Shown here piece after piece: positions 1 through 6,655 of a stretch of DNA of 12,927 nucleotides. The stretch lies in NCBI GenBank assembly GCA_964354365.1, contig CAYGZM010000108.1:1-12927 (forward strand), written 5' to 3'. Each line of letters begins with the position of its first letter. Within the stretch, counting starts at the first letter, position 1. Under the pieces are notes generated by a model, which saw nothing but the letters and a program-made list of their open reading frames with translations, was not told where the DNA came from and made no database searches. The stretch comes from CAYGZM01 sp964354365. GTDB lineage: Bacteria > Planctomycetota > Phycisphaerae > Sedimentisphaerales > Anaerobacaceae. The position numbers were made by a program, and so were the translations under genes.

Positions 1-32
1 AAAGAGATTTTCTTCAACAATATAGGTCTAAC

Positions 33-46
33 CTGCAATTTTGCAG
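33..46 (-). terminator. Possible weak terminator hairpin after pgsA
   Basis: A 6-bp inverted repeat (CTGCAA, 2-nt spacer, TTGCAG) lies four bases beyond the pgsA stop codon in the direction of its transcription. Its position fits a transcript end. There is no clear T run after the stem on the minus strand, so an intrinsic terminator is doubtful and it could be a chance palindrome. Bases 1-32 show nothing else that can be called. Confidence 0.25.
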
Positions 47-49
47 AAC

Positions 50-652
50 TCATTGGCTTCCTGGCTTGGGAAGACGCTTGGTTGCCCTGATGCCCGAAAT
101 GATTGTGACCGTCAGCATCAGCACGAAGGTAACCGATGTGAACCAGTGCCCCCACGCCGCCATCGGGACGTGACCTATCTTTATCACCACAGTGCCGATG
201 GCGAACGACTGAAGGAACATCTTGATCTTTCCCGACGCCGTCGCCGCGAAGTTGATGCCGCGGGCCTCTGCAATATGCCGCAATACCGTTACGTACGCCT
301 CTCTGGCAATCAAAATACCCGCAACCGACCACTGAACGACCGCGAGCACGCCATCGCCCCAGCCGAAAAGCCTCGGCTGCCCGATTAGCGCAAAGCTGAC
401 GAACGCCCCACACACAAGAATCTTGTCCGCCAGCGGGTCAACCATTCGCCCGAACTTGGTCGTAACGTTGTACTTGCGGGCGATCCTGCCGTCGATGATG
501 TCCGTCAGGCCGGCAATGACGAACAGGACAAACGCGAGCGTCAGAAACGCACCCTTGTCTTCAACGCCGGGACTGTAGAGAATCATTATCAGAAAGACAA
601 TGGTAAGCACGAGCCGGCTGAATGTCAGGATGTTTGGAACGAATCTGACCAT
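50..652 (-). CDS. pgsA: CDP-diacylglycerol-glycerol-3-phosphate 3-phosphatidyltransferase (PgsA)
   Basis: This inner-membrane enzyme makes phosphatidylglycerol phosphate from CDP-diacylglycerol and glycerol-3-phosphate, the committed step to phosphatidylglycerol and cardiolipin. The 200-residue product has the full CDP-alcohol phosphatidyltransferase signature D-x2-D-G-x2-A-R-x8-G-x3-D-x3-D at about residues 51-76 (DIIDGRIAR ... GRMVDPLAD), with every catalytic and metal-binding position kept. The N-terminus (VRFVPNILTFSRL) is the usual PgsA opening, and several hydrophobic segments follow (about 14-27, 33-50, 82-100, 102-120 and near 165-187). Length is normal for the family. The ATG start is chosen because the conserved N-terminus begins there; only a weak, distant AGG-type ribosome site precedes it. 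It lies 38 bp downstream of rimO on the same strand, an adjacency seen in other bacteria. The signature alone cannot fully exclude another CDP-alcohol transferase, but N-terminus and context favour PgsA. Confidence 0.92.
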   Translation of the reverse strand: MVRFVPNILTFSRLVLTIVFLIMILYSPGVEDKGAFLTLAFVLFVIAGLTDIIDGRIARKYNVTTKFGRMVDPLADKILVCGAFVSFALIGQPRLFGWGDGVLAVVQWSVAGILIAREAYVTVLRHIAEARGINFAATASGKIKMFLQSFAIGTVVIKIGHVPMAAWGHWFTSVTFVLMLTVTIISGIRATKRLPKPGSQ

Positions 653-690
653 AGCAAAAAGCTTACCTGAATCGCGGACTCAGTTCAATA

Positions 691-2043
691 CTAAACTTGC
701 TCGACGAGCAGATCGTAGTCCCTCGTGCCGACCACTTTTGTCTTGATGAGCCGCCCGGCCTTCGCAGAGCACTTCTCGATGATACAGATACTGTCGATCT
801 CAGGGGCCTGCCCGCAGAAACGCCCCTTGCCGGTATTGATATCAGCGGAATCCACCAGGCACTTCAATTCGCTGCCCACCCCCTTTTTGTTCTTGGCGAA
901 GGCGATTTCCTGCTGCGCAAGCATAAGCTCTTCAAGCCGCTGCCGCTTGACCGCATCCGGTATCTGATCCGGCATCTCAGCGGCGCTCGTCCCGGCTTCG
1001 CGATAGTATTCAAAGCACCCCAGGGCGTCGAACTGCGCCCACCTGACAAAATCCACAAGCTCGGCAAACTCTCTGTCGCTCTCACCTGGAAAGCCGACTA
1101 TCAGCGTCGTCCGCAGCGTCACATCCGGCATAGACCGCCGCAGCGTCTCAATCAGCCGTTGAATCTGCTCCCTCGTATCGCTACGGCGCATAGCTTTGAG
1201 CACGCGATTGTTTATGTGCTGGATCGGAATGTCAAGATAGTGAACTATTCTCTCGCTGCTCGCTACTGTTTCGATAAGCTTCTCGTTGATCCCAGCCGGG
1301 TAAAGATACATCAACCGAATCCACGCGGGCCCATCGATCTTCTCAAGCTCCCTCAAAAGTCCGGACAGCCCAGCGCCTGCCTTCAAATCGCGCCCGTAGT
1401 ACGACGTGTCCTGACCGATCAAATTCAGCTCAACCACGCCGGCGGATGCCAGCTCCCTGGCCTCGGCAAGAACAAGCTCCTGCGGCTTGCTGCGGAAACG
1501 TCCTCTTATTGAAGGGATCGTGCAAAAAGAGCACCGATGATCGCACCCCTCACTGATGCGCAGGTACGCCCAATGACCCGGCGTGATAAGCAGCCTGGCT
1601 CTATCGTCAGGGATGATGTCACTGTGTGCCTTTGCATTGCGATCAACATAAGCGGCGCTGCCGGCGGATGAAAGAGTCTTCCTGATTATTCGGACTATTG
1701 AATCGCGCTTATCAAGACCGATAACGGCATCTATGCCCTCAACCTCCAAAAAAAGTTTCTCGCCCAGTCTCTGGCCAAGACAGCCGGCAACGATTACCTT
1801 CTTGACGGTCCCTCGGCGCTTGCGCTGCGCAAAATGCCGTATTACTTCGATTGACTCGGCCTTGGCCGGTGCGATAAAACCACACGTATTGATTACCACA
1901 ACATCCGCATTATCAGGCTCGCTCGTTATGAGCAACCCCGCCTGCGCGATCTGCGCCAACATTCGCTCGCTGTCCACAGTATTTTTCGGGCAGCCCAAAG
2001 AAATAAAACCGACGGTTATATTTTTTTGTTCTTTTCCTGCCAT
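691..2043 (-). CDS. rimO: Ribosomal protein uS12 methylthiotransferase (RimO)
   Basis: This radical-SAM enzyme adds a methylthio group to the conserved aspartate of ribosomal protein S12, using two [4Fe-4S] clusters. The 450-residue product shows the three N-terminal UPF0004-domain cysteines: C18 in SLGCPKN, C54 in NTCGFI and C88 in VAGCLGQR. The radical-SAM triad C167-x3-C171-x2-C174 (GCDHRCSFC) is followed by the IPSIRGRFRS stretch. A C-terminal TRAM-type region covers about residues 380-450. The SLGCPKN and IPSIRG motifs fit RimO better than the tRNA enzyme MiaB or the MtaB group. Length is normal. The ATG start sits just before the first conserved strand, and a purine-rich AGGGGA lies very close upstream. 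It is divergent from the secretin gene and probably co-transcribed with pgsA, whose start is 38 bp after its TAG stop. Confidence 0.94.
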   Translation of the reverse strand: MAGKEQKNITVGFISLGCPKNTVDSERMLAQIAQAGLLITSEPDNADVVVINTCGFIAPAKAESIEVIRHFAQRKRRGTVKKVIVAGCLGQRLGEKLFLEVEGIDAVIGLDKRDSIVRIIRKTLSSAGSAAYVDRNAKAHSDIIPDDRARLLITPGHWAYLRISEGCDHRCSFCTIPSIRGRFRSKPQELVLAEARELASAGVVELNLIGQDTSYYGRDLKAGAGLSGLLRELEKIDGPAWIRLMYLYPAGINEKLIETVASSERIVHYLDIPIQHINNRVLKAMRRSDTREQIQRLIETLRRSMPDVTLRTTLIVGFPGESDREFAELVDFVRWAQFDALGCFEYYREAGTSAAEMPDQIPDAVKRQRLEELMLAQQEIAFAKNKKGVGSELKCLVDSADINTGKGRFCGQAPEIDSICIIEKCSAKAGRLIKTKVVGTRDYDLLVEQV

Positions 2044-2144
2044 AATCCCCTAAAAATAGCAGAAAATCCACCTTGTGTCTAAAAAAAACAACGTTTGGCG
2101 GGCCTCTCCAATGCCCGATTTTTTGTGATTCTATTAGAATATGC

Positions 2145-2174
2145 TTGACGATAAAGAATTATATGCAATATAAT
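2145..2174 (+). promoter_or_regulatory. Sigma-70-type promoter of the secretin gene
   Basis: A -35 box TTGACG (2145-2150) and a perfect -10 box TATAAT (2169-2174) are separated by 18 bp in an AT-rich stretch of the divergent rimO/secretin gap. Transcription would begin near 2181 and leave an untranslated leader of about 87 nt before the ATG at 2268. This also argues against in-frame starts further upstream, such as the ATG at 2163, because they would lie before the transcript start. Confidence 0.75.
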
Positions 2175-2217
2175 GAACCCGCGTGCCGTCTCTATTCAAG
2201 TGGAGAGCGCTTGGAGT

Positions 2218-2271
2218 ATGCTTCGGCAGCGCCGGGCGCCCAAGACTATGATGACGGTCGTGCTATTATGA
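2218..2271 (+). CDS. Candidate 17-codon leader ORF overlapping the secretin start
   Basis: An ATG at 2218 opens a 17-codon frame (MLRQRRAPKTMMTVVLL) whose TGA stop, 2269-2271, overlaps the secretin gene ATG at 2268 in an ATGA arrangement. A GGAGAG (2202-2207) lies 10-12 nt upstream of the ATG and a second GGAG is immediately upstream, too close to be ideal. The main gene has no good Shine-Dalgarno of its own just before 2268, so re-initiation after this leader could be how it is translated. The arrangement is seen directly; that the peptide is made, or that it regulates, is inference. A 17-codon frame can occur by chance. Confidence 0.35.
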   Translation: MLRQRRAPKTMMTVVLL

Positions 2272-4517
2272 AACGTGACAGCAACAAAGTAGGTCGCAGC
2301 CGCTGGTTCACTGCGATTGTGGTTGTGCTGCCTATGCTTTCGGCAGGGGGTTGCGGGGACTTTTTACCCGCCAAGAGCGCGGGCCGCGAGTCCACCAGAA
2401 TCATCAACGAGGTCAGGAAGGCGGAGACTGCGCTCGAACCGAATATCCCGCTGCCGGAGATATACAGGACGCCGCCCGAGATACTCGAGCAGACTGTCGG
2501 CGCCCATCTCGAATACAGACTCTTCTATTTCTGCCGGCAGCACACGGCCGCGGAATTGCAGAAGCTTGTCAACGACCAGTTCGCATCCTCGATCTTCGAC
2601 GAAAAGGGCAAATCGACTCGCGTCATTGACTTCAGCATCAACATCAATCCCGCCACAAATCAGTTAATAGCAAGATGCCCCAACCAGGCGGACGCCGAGT
2701 CGATCCTTGAGTTCCTGCAGAGGGTCGATATACCGCCTATCCAGGTGAAGATTAGCTGCCTGGTCTCCGAGATCTACGCCGACAAGACGCTCGACTGGGA
2801 GACCACGTTGCAGATCAGCGACCTCTTAGGCGAGGGGATTCAAGCCCTACCTTCAGGCAAAGCTTTCGCCCCCGGCGGCAGCATTATTCCGATGGTGACG
2901 GACCCGAGTGTACTGCCCGCGTTTCCGGGGGCATCGCTTAGAGAAGCGGCCCGCGCCAGAATGGGTCTGAAGGTCGGATACTTGAGCACTTCCGGCAAAT
3001 TCTCGTCCGTGGTGGATGTGCTCGAGTCTCAGGGTTATCTCAAGATACTGTACAACCCGACTCTCGAAGTAGTCAATGGCAAGACGGCCAAGGTCTCCCA
3101 AACGCAGAAGGTGCCCATAGACAGGACCTTCCTGCGGGAGAATATCGGGGGGACCTCATATATGGAAAGAACCGAATGGGAGAACGTTGTCGATTCGCTT
3201 GAGGTGACACCGCACGTTTTCCAGGACGGCTCCGTAGGGCTTGAAACAAATATCCTTCTCGGCTCGAAGCTGACTCCCGAAGGCATCAAGCAGGTATCCA
3301 TAATAACGAAAAAGGAAATCGACAACCAAGAGAACCGCATAAGGCCGGGTGAGAGTCTCATAATCGGAGGCCTGCGAAAAACCGAGCGGCGAGATGTTCT
3401 GCGCGGCATTCCCTTCCTCAAAGATATACCGGTGATCGGAGTTCTTTTCTCCGGGCGTGATTTTGAGGAGCGGGCAGTCGAGACCGTTTTCATTCTGACG
3501 CCCACCATCTCCAGCAGCGGCGCCCCGCAAAAGGAAGTCGTTGCCGAGATCAAGAAGAAGCATGACATGCCCGGCTCAAAAGATAGTAATGACACCGGGT
3601 TCGATCCTTTAGGGACCAGGGGACGAGCGGAACAATTGAACCGCAAGCTGGATGAAGTTGAAGACGCTCGTCTCGAGGCCGAAGAGGAGAAGACCCTGGC
3701 CCGCCAAGCCGTCAGAGAGGCCGAGGACAAGGTGGAAAGGGCCGAGGCGCAGGTGCAACTGGCCAAAATGAAGGCCGAAAGAATCGCCGCCGAGGCTGAA
3801 GCAAAGGTCAAGGCCGCTGATGAAGCCAAGGTCGTCGCCGAGAAGGCTATCGCCGATGCCAATACCGTGATGCAGAATGCCCAGAAGGCGGTTGCAGCGG
3901 CCGATGCAAAGGTCAAGGCCGCCGACCAGGCCAGGGCCGACGCTGAGAAAATAGCCGCCGACGCGACAAAGACCAAGGAAGAGGGCCAAAAGGCAAAGGC
4001 CGAGGCCGAGGCATTGGCCAAGGCGGCCGAAAAGGCCAAAGCCGAGGCTGATGCAATGGCCAAGGCCGCAGTACAATCCAAGACCGAGGCCGACAAGGCA
4101 ACTGCGGACGCCGGCAAGACAAAGGCCGAGGCCGAGGAGGCAAAAGTCCAGGCCGAAAAGGCCAAGGCCGAGGCCGAGGAAAAGGCCAAAGCCGCTGAGC
4201 AGGTCCTTGCCAAGGCCGAGACAGCCGGGCCTGAGCCGTCGCAGACTCCGCAAGGCGCCGAAAACGCCGCCGCCAAAGCCGATAAGCTGACGACGCAAGC
4301 GAACAAGCCCACTGCCGACTCCAACAGCCCGACTGCCGCAAAGCCGGATAACAGCGCCGAAAACAGCAAAGCGGAGACCGTGAGAGCCAACACAAGTGAA
4401 TCATCAAAAGCCGTTGCCAAAAAAGAGACCCAGCCGCAAGCCGGCAAGTCAGAAGCTCGTGACGAAGATCCGGAGGCGAGGTTGCTGATGCTCATCCTCT
4501 CGGCTTTGACCCTGTGA
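2268..4517 (+). CDS. Secretin-domain outer-membrane protein with long C-terminal coiled coil
   Basis: From ATG 2268 the product is 749 residues. Residues 1-29 form a signal peptide (basic MKRDSNKVGRSR, hydrophobic core, then LSAGGC); the cysteine suggests a lipoprotein, but the lipobox is imperfect (Ala at -3). Residues about 120-175 resemble a secretin N-domain ending in the typical VDIPPIQVKI strand. A GspD/PilQ-type secretin domain follows, with KILYNPTLEVVNGKTAKVSQ (about 254-275), LEVTPHV, RPGESLIIGGL and the hallmark GIPFLKDIPVIGVLFSG from G380, ending near 410. Secretins are multimeric outer-membrane channels of type II/III secretion and type IV pili. Residues about 450-650 are Ala/Lys/Glu-rich coiled coil, then a low-complexity Ser/Ala/Lys tail to 749. 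Usual secretins end shortly after the barrel. No other secretion or pilus gene is in the window, so the transported substrate is unknown. ATG 2268 is chosen because the signal peptide starts there; TTG 2211 behind GGAGAG is an in-frame alternative. Confidence 0.85.
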   Translation: MKRDSNKVGRSRWFTAIVVVLPMLSAGGCGDFLPAKSAGRESTRIINEVRKAETALEPNIPLPEIYRTPPEILEQTVGAHLEYRLFYFCRQHTAAELQKLVNDQFASSIFDEKGKSTRVIDFSININPATNQLIARCPNQADAESILEFLQRVDIPPIQVKISCLVSEIYADKTLDWETTLQISDLLGEGIQALPSGKAFAPGGSIIPMVTDPSVLPAFPGASLREAARARMGLKVGYLSTSGKFSSVVDVLESQGYLKILYNPTLEVVNGKTAKVSQTQKVPIDRTFLRENIGGTSYMERTEWENVVDSLEVTPHVFQDGSVGLETNILLGSKLTPEGIKQVSIITKKEIDNQENRIRPGESLIIGGLRKTERRDVLRGIPFLKDIPVIGVLFSGRDFEERAVETVFILTPTISSSGAPQKEVVAEIKKKHDMPGSKDSNDTGFDPLGTRGRAEQLNRKLDEVEDARLEAEEEKTLARQAVREAEDKVERAEAQVQLAKMKAERIAAEAEAKVKAADEAKVVAEKAIADANTVMQNAQKAVAAADAKVKAADQARADAEKIAADATKTKEEGQKAKAEAEALAKAAEKAKAEADAMAKAAVQSKTEADKATADAGKTKAEAEEAKVQAEKAKAEAEEKAKAAEQVLAKAETAGPEPSQTPQGAENAAAKADKLTTQANKPTADSNSPTAAKPDNSAENSKAETVRANTSESSKAVAKKETQPQAGKSEARDEDPEARLLMLILSALTL
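3760..4220 (+). repeat. Degenerate GCC-AAG-GCC-GAG repeats encoding the coiled coil
   Basis: This part of the secretin gene is built from many imperfect repeats of a short unit encoding Ala-Lys-Ala-Glu. A 16-bp string starting AAGGCCGAGG recurs exactly at 3996-4011, 4122-4137 and 4164-4179. It gives a long helix like the TolA or tropomyosin-type Ala-rich coils. The regular codons also leave the antisense frames open, which produces long false reading frames on the minus strand. Confidence 0.8.
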
Positions 4518-4700
4518 ACCGAAGACTCAAACGTCGCGCCGCAAGTGATGCCTGACGACCAGAAAACCTGACAGGTTACGGTAAGGCGAACAAACCAATG
4601 AGATACACAGGCGAACTATGCCCTGGTTCATCTGTCGCGACCGCTCACGTCCCTGGGCCGCCGCACCGGTAAGACCTGATTTCCACAGAAAGGACAATCT
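4518..4700. other. Gap between the secretin gene and the small protein gene
   Basis: These 183 bp hold no convincing promoter or terminator. A short dyad AACCTGACAGGTT (4565-4577) has too small a loop and no T run. A 24-codon ATG frame (4598-4672) is weakly supported and is not called. With no terminator visible, the secretin gene and the next gene may share a transcript. Confidence 0.5.
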
Positions 4701-5144
4701 ATGGACAATCTCAACCTCAACAATCCTGCCGGCCCAAGCCCCATTCGCCCGATGCCTTCGAGCGACAACCTCAATAAGCGAATACCCTTGGATGACCTTG
4801 ACAAGCCGATCCCTCTTGACCTCGGCCCCGCCCCCAAGACCAACGTCTCACACGCACCTTTGAATTTAGGGGGCCCCGCCGCCCCGGCGCCGGCAGCAAG
4901 GCCTCCGATGCCAAGACCGGTTGCACAAAGACCGGCCGCCAGAGTAGTTTCCACCGACCGAATCACAGGGGTAAAGACATTCTTTACGAAGCTCCATCCC
5001 GGCGCCTTGCAGTTCCTCGATGAACAGATCACCGACTGGCTCAAGCAGAACCCGGGCATCTCGATAAAACGAACTGACGTGACCACCGGCGAGGTCCAGG
5101 CCAAGAAATCAGAGCCCAATATCATAATTAATGTCTGGTATTAG
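4701..5144 (+). CDS. Unrecognised small protein, Pro-rich N-terminus and compact C-terminal domain
   Basis: The 147-residue product is not one I can assign. Residues 1-50 are rich in Asp, Asn, Leu and Pro, with a repeated pattern (DNLNLNNP, DNLNKRIPLDDLDKPIPLDL). Residues about 50-83 are Pro/Ala-rich and probably disordered. Residues about 84-147 look like a folded domain with predicted helices around GVKTFFTKLHPGALQFLDEQITDWLKQNPG written in pieces (GVKTFFTKLH, ALQFLDEQITDWLKQNP), then two strands (ISIKRTDVTTGEVQ and PNIIINVWY) that run to the C-terminus. There is no signal peptide or membrane segment, so it is likely cytoplasmic. A good ribosome site AAGGA (4690-4694) lies 6 nt before the ATG. 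It follows the secretin gene by 183 bp and may be co-transcribed with it. The reading frame is credible from its ribosome site, composition and domain-like end; the function is unknown. Confidence 0.75.
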   Translation: MDNLNLNNPAGPSPIRPMPSSDNLNKRIPLDDLDKPIPLDLGPAPKTNVSHAPLNLGGPAAPAPAARPPMPRPVAQRPAARVVSTDRITGVKTFFTKLHPGALQFLDEQITDWLKQNPGISIKRTDVTTGEVQAKKSEPNIIINVWY

Positions 5145-5393
5145 TCCTCGCCCGGCGCGAACCAACCGATCCTATCGTCCGCCTGCGCACTCCCGCCGTA
5201 TCCTATGCTCGCCACGATGCCGCAGTTCTCGCGATGGCGACCTCCTCGCTGCCTCACTGTAGTCGATCTACCTCTCCGTCCAATCATCCGGTTGATATTG
5301 ACCGTGGTGCAACCATTGAATTGAGTATTGGTCTGTAGAACATCGATAATTTTCTGCCCTGAGAAACTCAGGAAAAAGGCGTATATGTTCCCC

Positions 5394-5401
5394 TGACGTC
5401 A
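5394..5401. promoter_or_regulatory. TGACGTCA palindrome, possible operator
   Basis: A perfect 8-bp palindrome sits 43 bp upstream of the -35 box of the presumed rpsB promoter, an ordinary position for an upstream regulator site. No factor can be named from sequence, and an 8-bp palindrome can occur by chance. Confidence 0.25.
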
Positions 5402-5444
5402 AAATATCGCCCTATTTGGGCAAAAAAACTTCCCACAAAACTTC

Positions 5445-5473
5445 TTGACATACTGCGTCGTTTGCGTTACTTT
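5445..5473 (+). promoter_or_regulatory. Probable promoter of the rpsB-tsf-pyrH-frr cluster
   Basis: A perfect -35 hexamer TTGACA (5445-5450) is followed after 17 bp by a weak -10 TACTTT (5468-5473), or after 16 bp by TTACTT. Transcription would begin around 5480, giving a leader of about 58 nt before the GTG at 5538. The consensus -35, the position upstream of a ribosomal protein operon and the AT-rich surroundings support it; the -10 matches the consensus poorly. Confidence 0.5.
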
Positions 5474-5537
5474 CCTCAATTTAACCGTCCTTATGTGGCC
5501 GGGAATGTGAAATTTGGTGGTTTTTTGGAGATTTTTC

Positions 5538-6461
5538 GTGGCTAAAGAGCTCGCTCGGGAACTTATTAACTCTGGGGTGCATTTCGGGCACGGGGTAAGC
5601 CGGTGGAACCCCAAAATGGCCCCGTTCATTTTCGCAAAGCGCGGCAATATCCATATCATCAACGTCAAAGAAACTCTACGGGGGCTCCTTATAGCCAAGA
5701 AACTCCTCGCCGAGATCGTTTCATCCGGGAAAGACGTCGTTTTTGTCGGCACAAAGCGCCAGGCCCAAAAAGCGGTAGAGGCCGCCGCAAAAAAATGTGG
5801 TATGCACTACGTCTCCCACCGTTGGCTGGGCGGACTGCTCACCAACTTCAGAACCATACGTTCTCAACTGCAGAGATTGCAGCAGCTCGAGGCAATGGCC
5901 GAGGATGGCACCCTTGAAAGCGAGAGCAAAAAACAGGCATCGAGGCTCAAACGCGAGATGCGCAGAATAACCGCAAACCTCTCTGGCGTCAGGAATATGA
6001 GCCGCTTGCCCGGCGCCGTCGTCGCTGTTGATGCCCGCAAGGAGTATCTCGCCCTGAGAGAGGCCAGAAAGCTCGGAATCGCAACCATCGCACTGCTCGA
6101 TACCGATTCGGACCCTGACGCCGTGGACGTGGCGATCCCAGCCAACGACGACTCCATCCGAGCGGTTGACCTGATACTCAATGAGCTGGCGGATGCCGTT
6201 GCCATCGGAAAAACAATGGTTTCCGCTCATCGGGAGCCTGTGCAGCGGCCCAGAAGGCCGCGATCAAGAAGGCCCGTCATGGCACGCGCCGAGGAGTCTG
6301 CTGAATCCGAGGCCGACGAAGGCATTCCGCAGACCGAAGGCGAACGGGAAAAGCCGCAGGCCGTCACCGCTGCCTTTGAGCAAAGCCCCGCACAGAATCC
6401 CGAAGCGCCGCCGAGTGAAACTCAGACCGAGCAGCGGGAGCCGGAGCAGCCGGCGCCCTGA
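5538..6461 (+). CDS. rpsB: 30S ribosomal protein S2 (uS2) with C-terminal extension
   Basis: S2 is a surface protein of the small ribosomal subunit, assembled late and needed with S1 for translation initiation. The 307-residue product carries the S2 landmarks GVHFGHGVSRWNPKMAPFIF near the N-terminus, GTKRQAQ, HRWLGGLLTNFRTI, and the C-terminal core DTDSDPDAVDVAIPANDDSIRA. The start is the GTG at 5538, behind a clear GGAG (5527-5530, 7-nt spacing); an upstream TTG in frame would place that site inside the gene and add residues absent from S2. Residues from about 230 to 307 are an extra tail, first Arg/Pro-rich, then Glu/Pro/Gln-rich and acidic, probably disordered; typical bacterial S2 ends near residue 230-260. 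It heads the standard rpsB-tsf-pyrH-frr order, with tsf 194 bp downstream. Confidence 0.97.
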   Translation: MAKELARELINSGVHFGHGVSRWNPKMAPFIFAKRGNIHIINVKETLRGLLIAKKLLAEIVSSGKDVVFVGTKRQAQKAVEAAAKKCGMHYVSHRWLGGLLTNFRTIRSQLQRLQQLEAMAEDGTLESESKKQASRLKREMRRITANLSGVRNMSRLPGAVVAVDARKEYLALREARKLGIATIALLDTDSDPDAVDVAIPANDDSIRAVDLILNELADAVAIGKTMVSAHREPVQRPRRPRSRRPVMARAEESAESEADEGIPQTEGEREKPQAVTAAFEQSPAQNPEAPPSETQTEQREPEQPAP

Positions 6462-6589
6462 CGCGAGGCGGCAATCAGGCAGCGCACAAGCCGGATGGCT
6501 CCACGCAGCTCGCGCCGTGTGCAACCGGATATGCCGAATGTCGATTGCGAAAAAGAAGTCGCGGATGTGTGCAGCAGTCCCCTTGGGCA

Positions 6590-6631
6590 AAATACTATAT
6601 ATTGAACGCTAAATACTGAATACAAGATATG
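6590..6631 (+). repeat. Degenerate 7-bp tandem repeats upstream of tsf
   Basis: The AT-rich end of the rpsB-tsf gap can be read as six consecutive heptamers: AAATACT, ATATATT, GAACGCT, AAATACT, GAATACA, AGATATG. AAATACT recurs exactly 21 bp (three units) apart. The phase is visible but the units are diverged. The rest of the gap (6462-6589) is GC-richer and shows no ORF or terminator that I can support. Confidence 0.45.
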
Positions 6632-6655
6632 AAGGACCAAACAGGAGTTTTTAAG

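Larger units (their letters stand above)
5145..5537. other. Long non-coding gap and leader before rpsB
   Basis: This 393-bp stretch has no credible ORF on either strand. The first 150 bp are GC-rich and contain an imperfect dyad (TCGCCA 5210-5215 with TGGCGA 5236-5241) that may be part of the preceding transcript end. From about 5290 it becomes AT-rich and carries a CCTGAG/CTCAGG hairpin (5358-5372), the palindrome TGACGTCA (5394-5401), a GCCC/GGGC hairpin (5409-5421) and the presumed rpsB promoter at 5445. The transcribed leader of about 60 nt has no structure I can identify as a known S2 autoregulatory element. Confidence 0.55.

Noticed and set aside
697..1512. 271-codon plus-strand frame opposite rimO
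   Set aside because: RimO has all its cluster cysteines and a full-length fit; the opposite frame is a shadow.
2053..2081. Possible rimO promoter (TAGACA, 17 bp, TATTTT on the minus strand)
   Set aside because: Transcription would start about 3 nt before the rimO ATG and leave its purine-rich ribosome site outside the transcript, so it would require leaderless translation. The region is AT-rich enough for a chance match.
3035..4495. Long open frame (486 codons) on the minus strand opposite the secretin gene
   Set aside because: It is the antisense of the Ala/Lys/Glu repeat; GC-rich repeated codons keep that frame open. Its product is Ser/Ala-rich low complexity without a recognisable domain or ribosome site.
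4598..4672. 24-codon ORF between the secretin gene and the small protein gene
   Set aside because: The only upstream purine run is 11 nt away, the length is within chance, and no feature of the peptide supports it.
5292..5326. TTGATA/TTGACC boxes as an extra promoter before rpsB
   Set aside because: No acceptable -10 box lies 16-18 bp downstream of either.
5358..5372. CCTGAG/CTCAGG hairpin as an intrinsic terminator
   Set aside because: It is followed by A, not T, on the plus strand, and has no T run after the stem on the minus strand; no minus-strand gene ends here.
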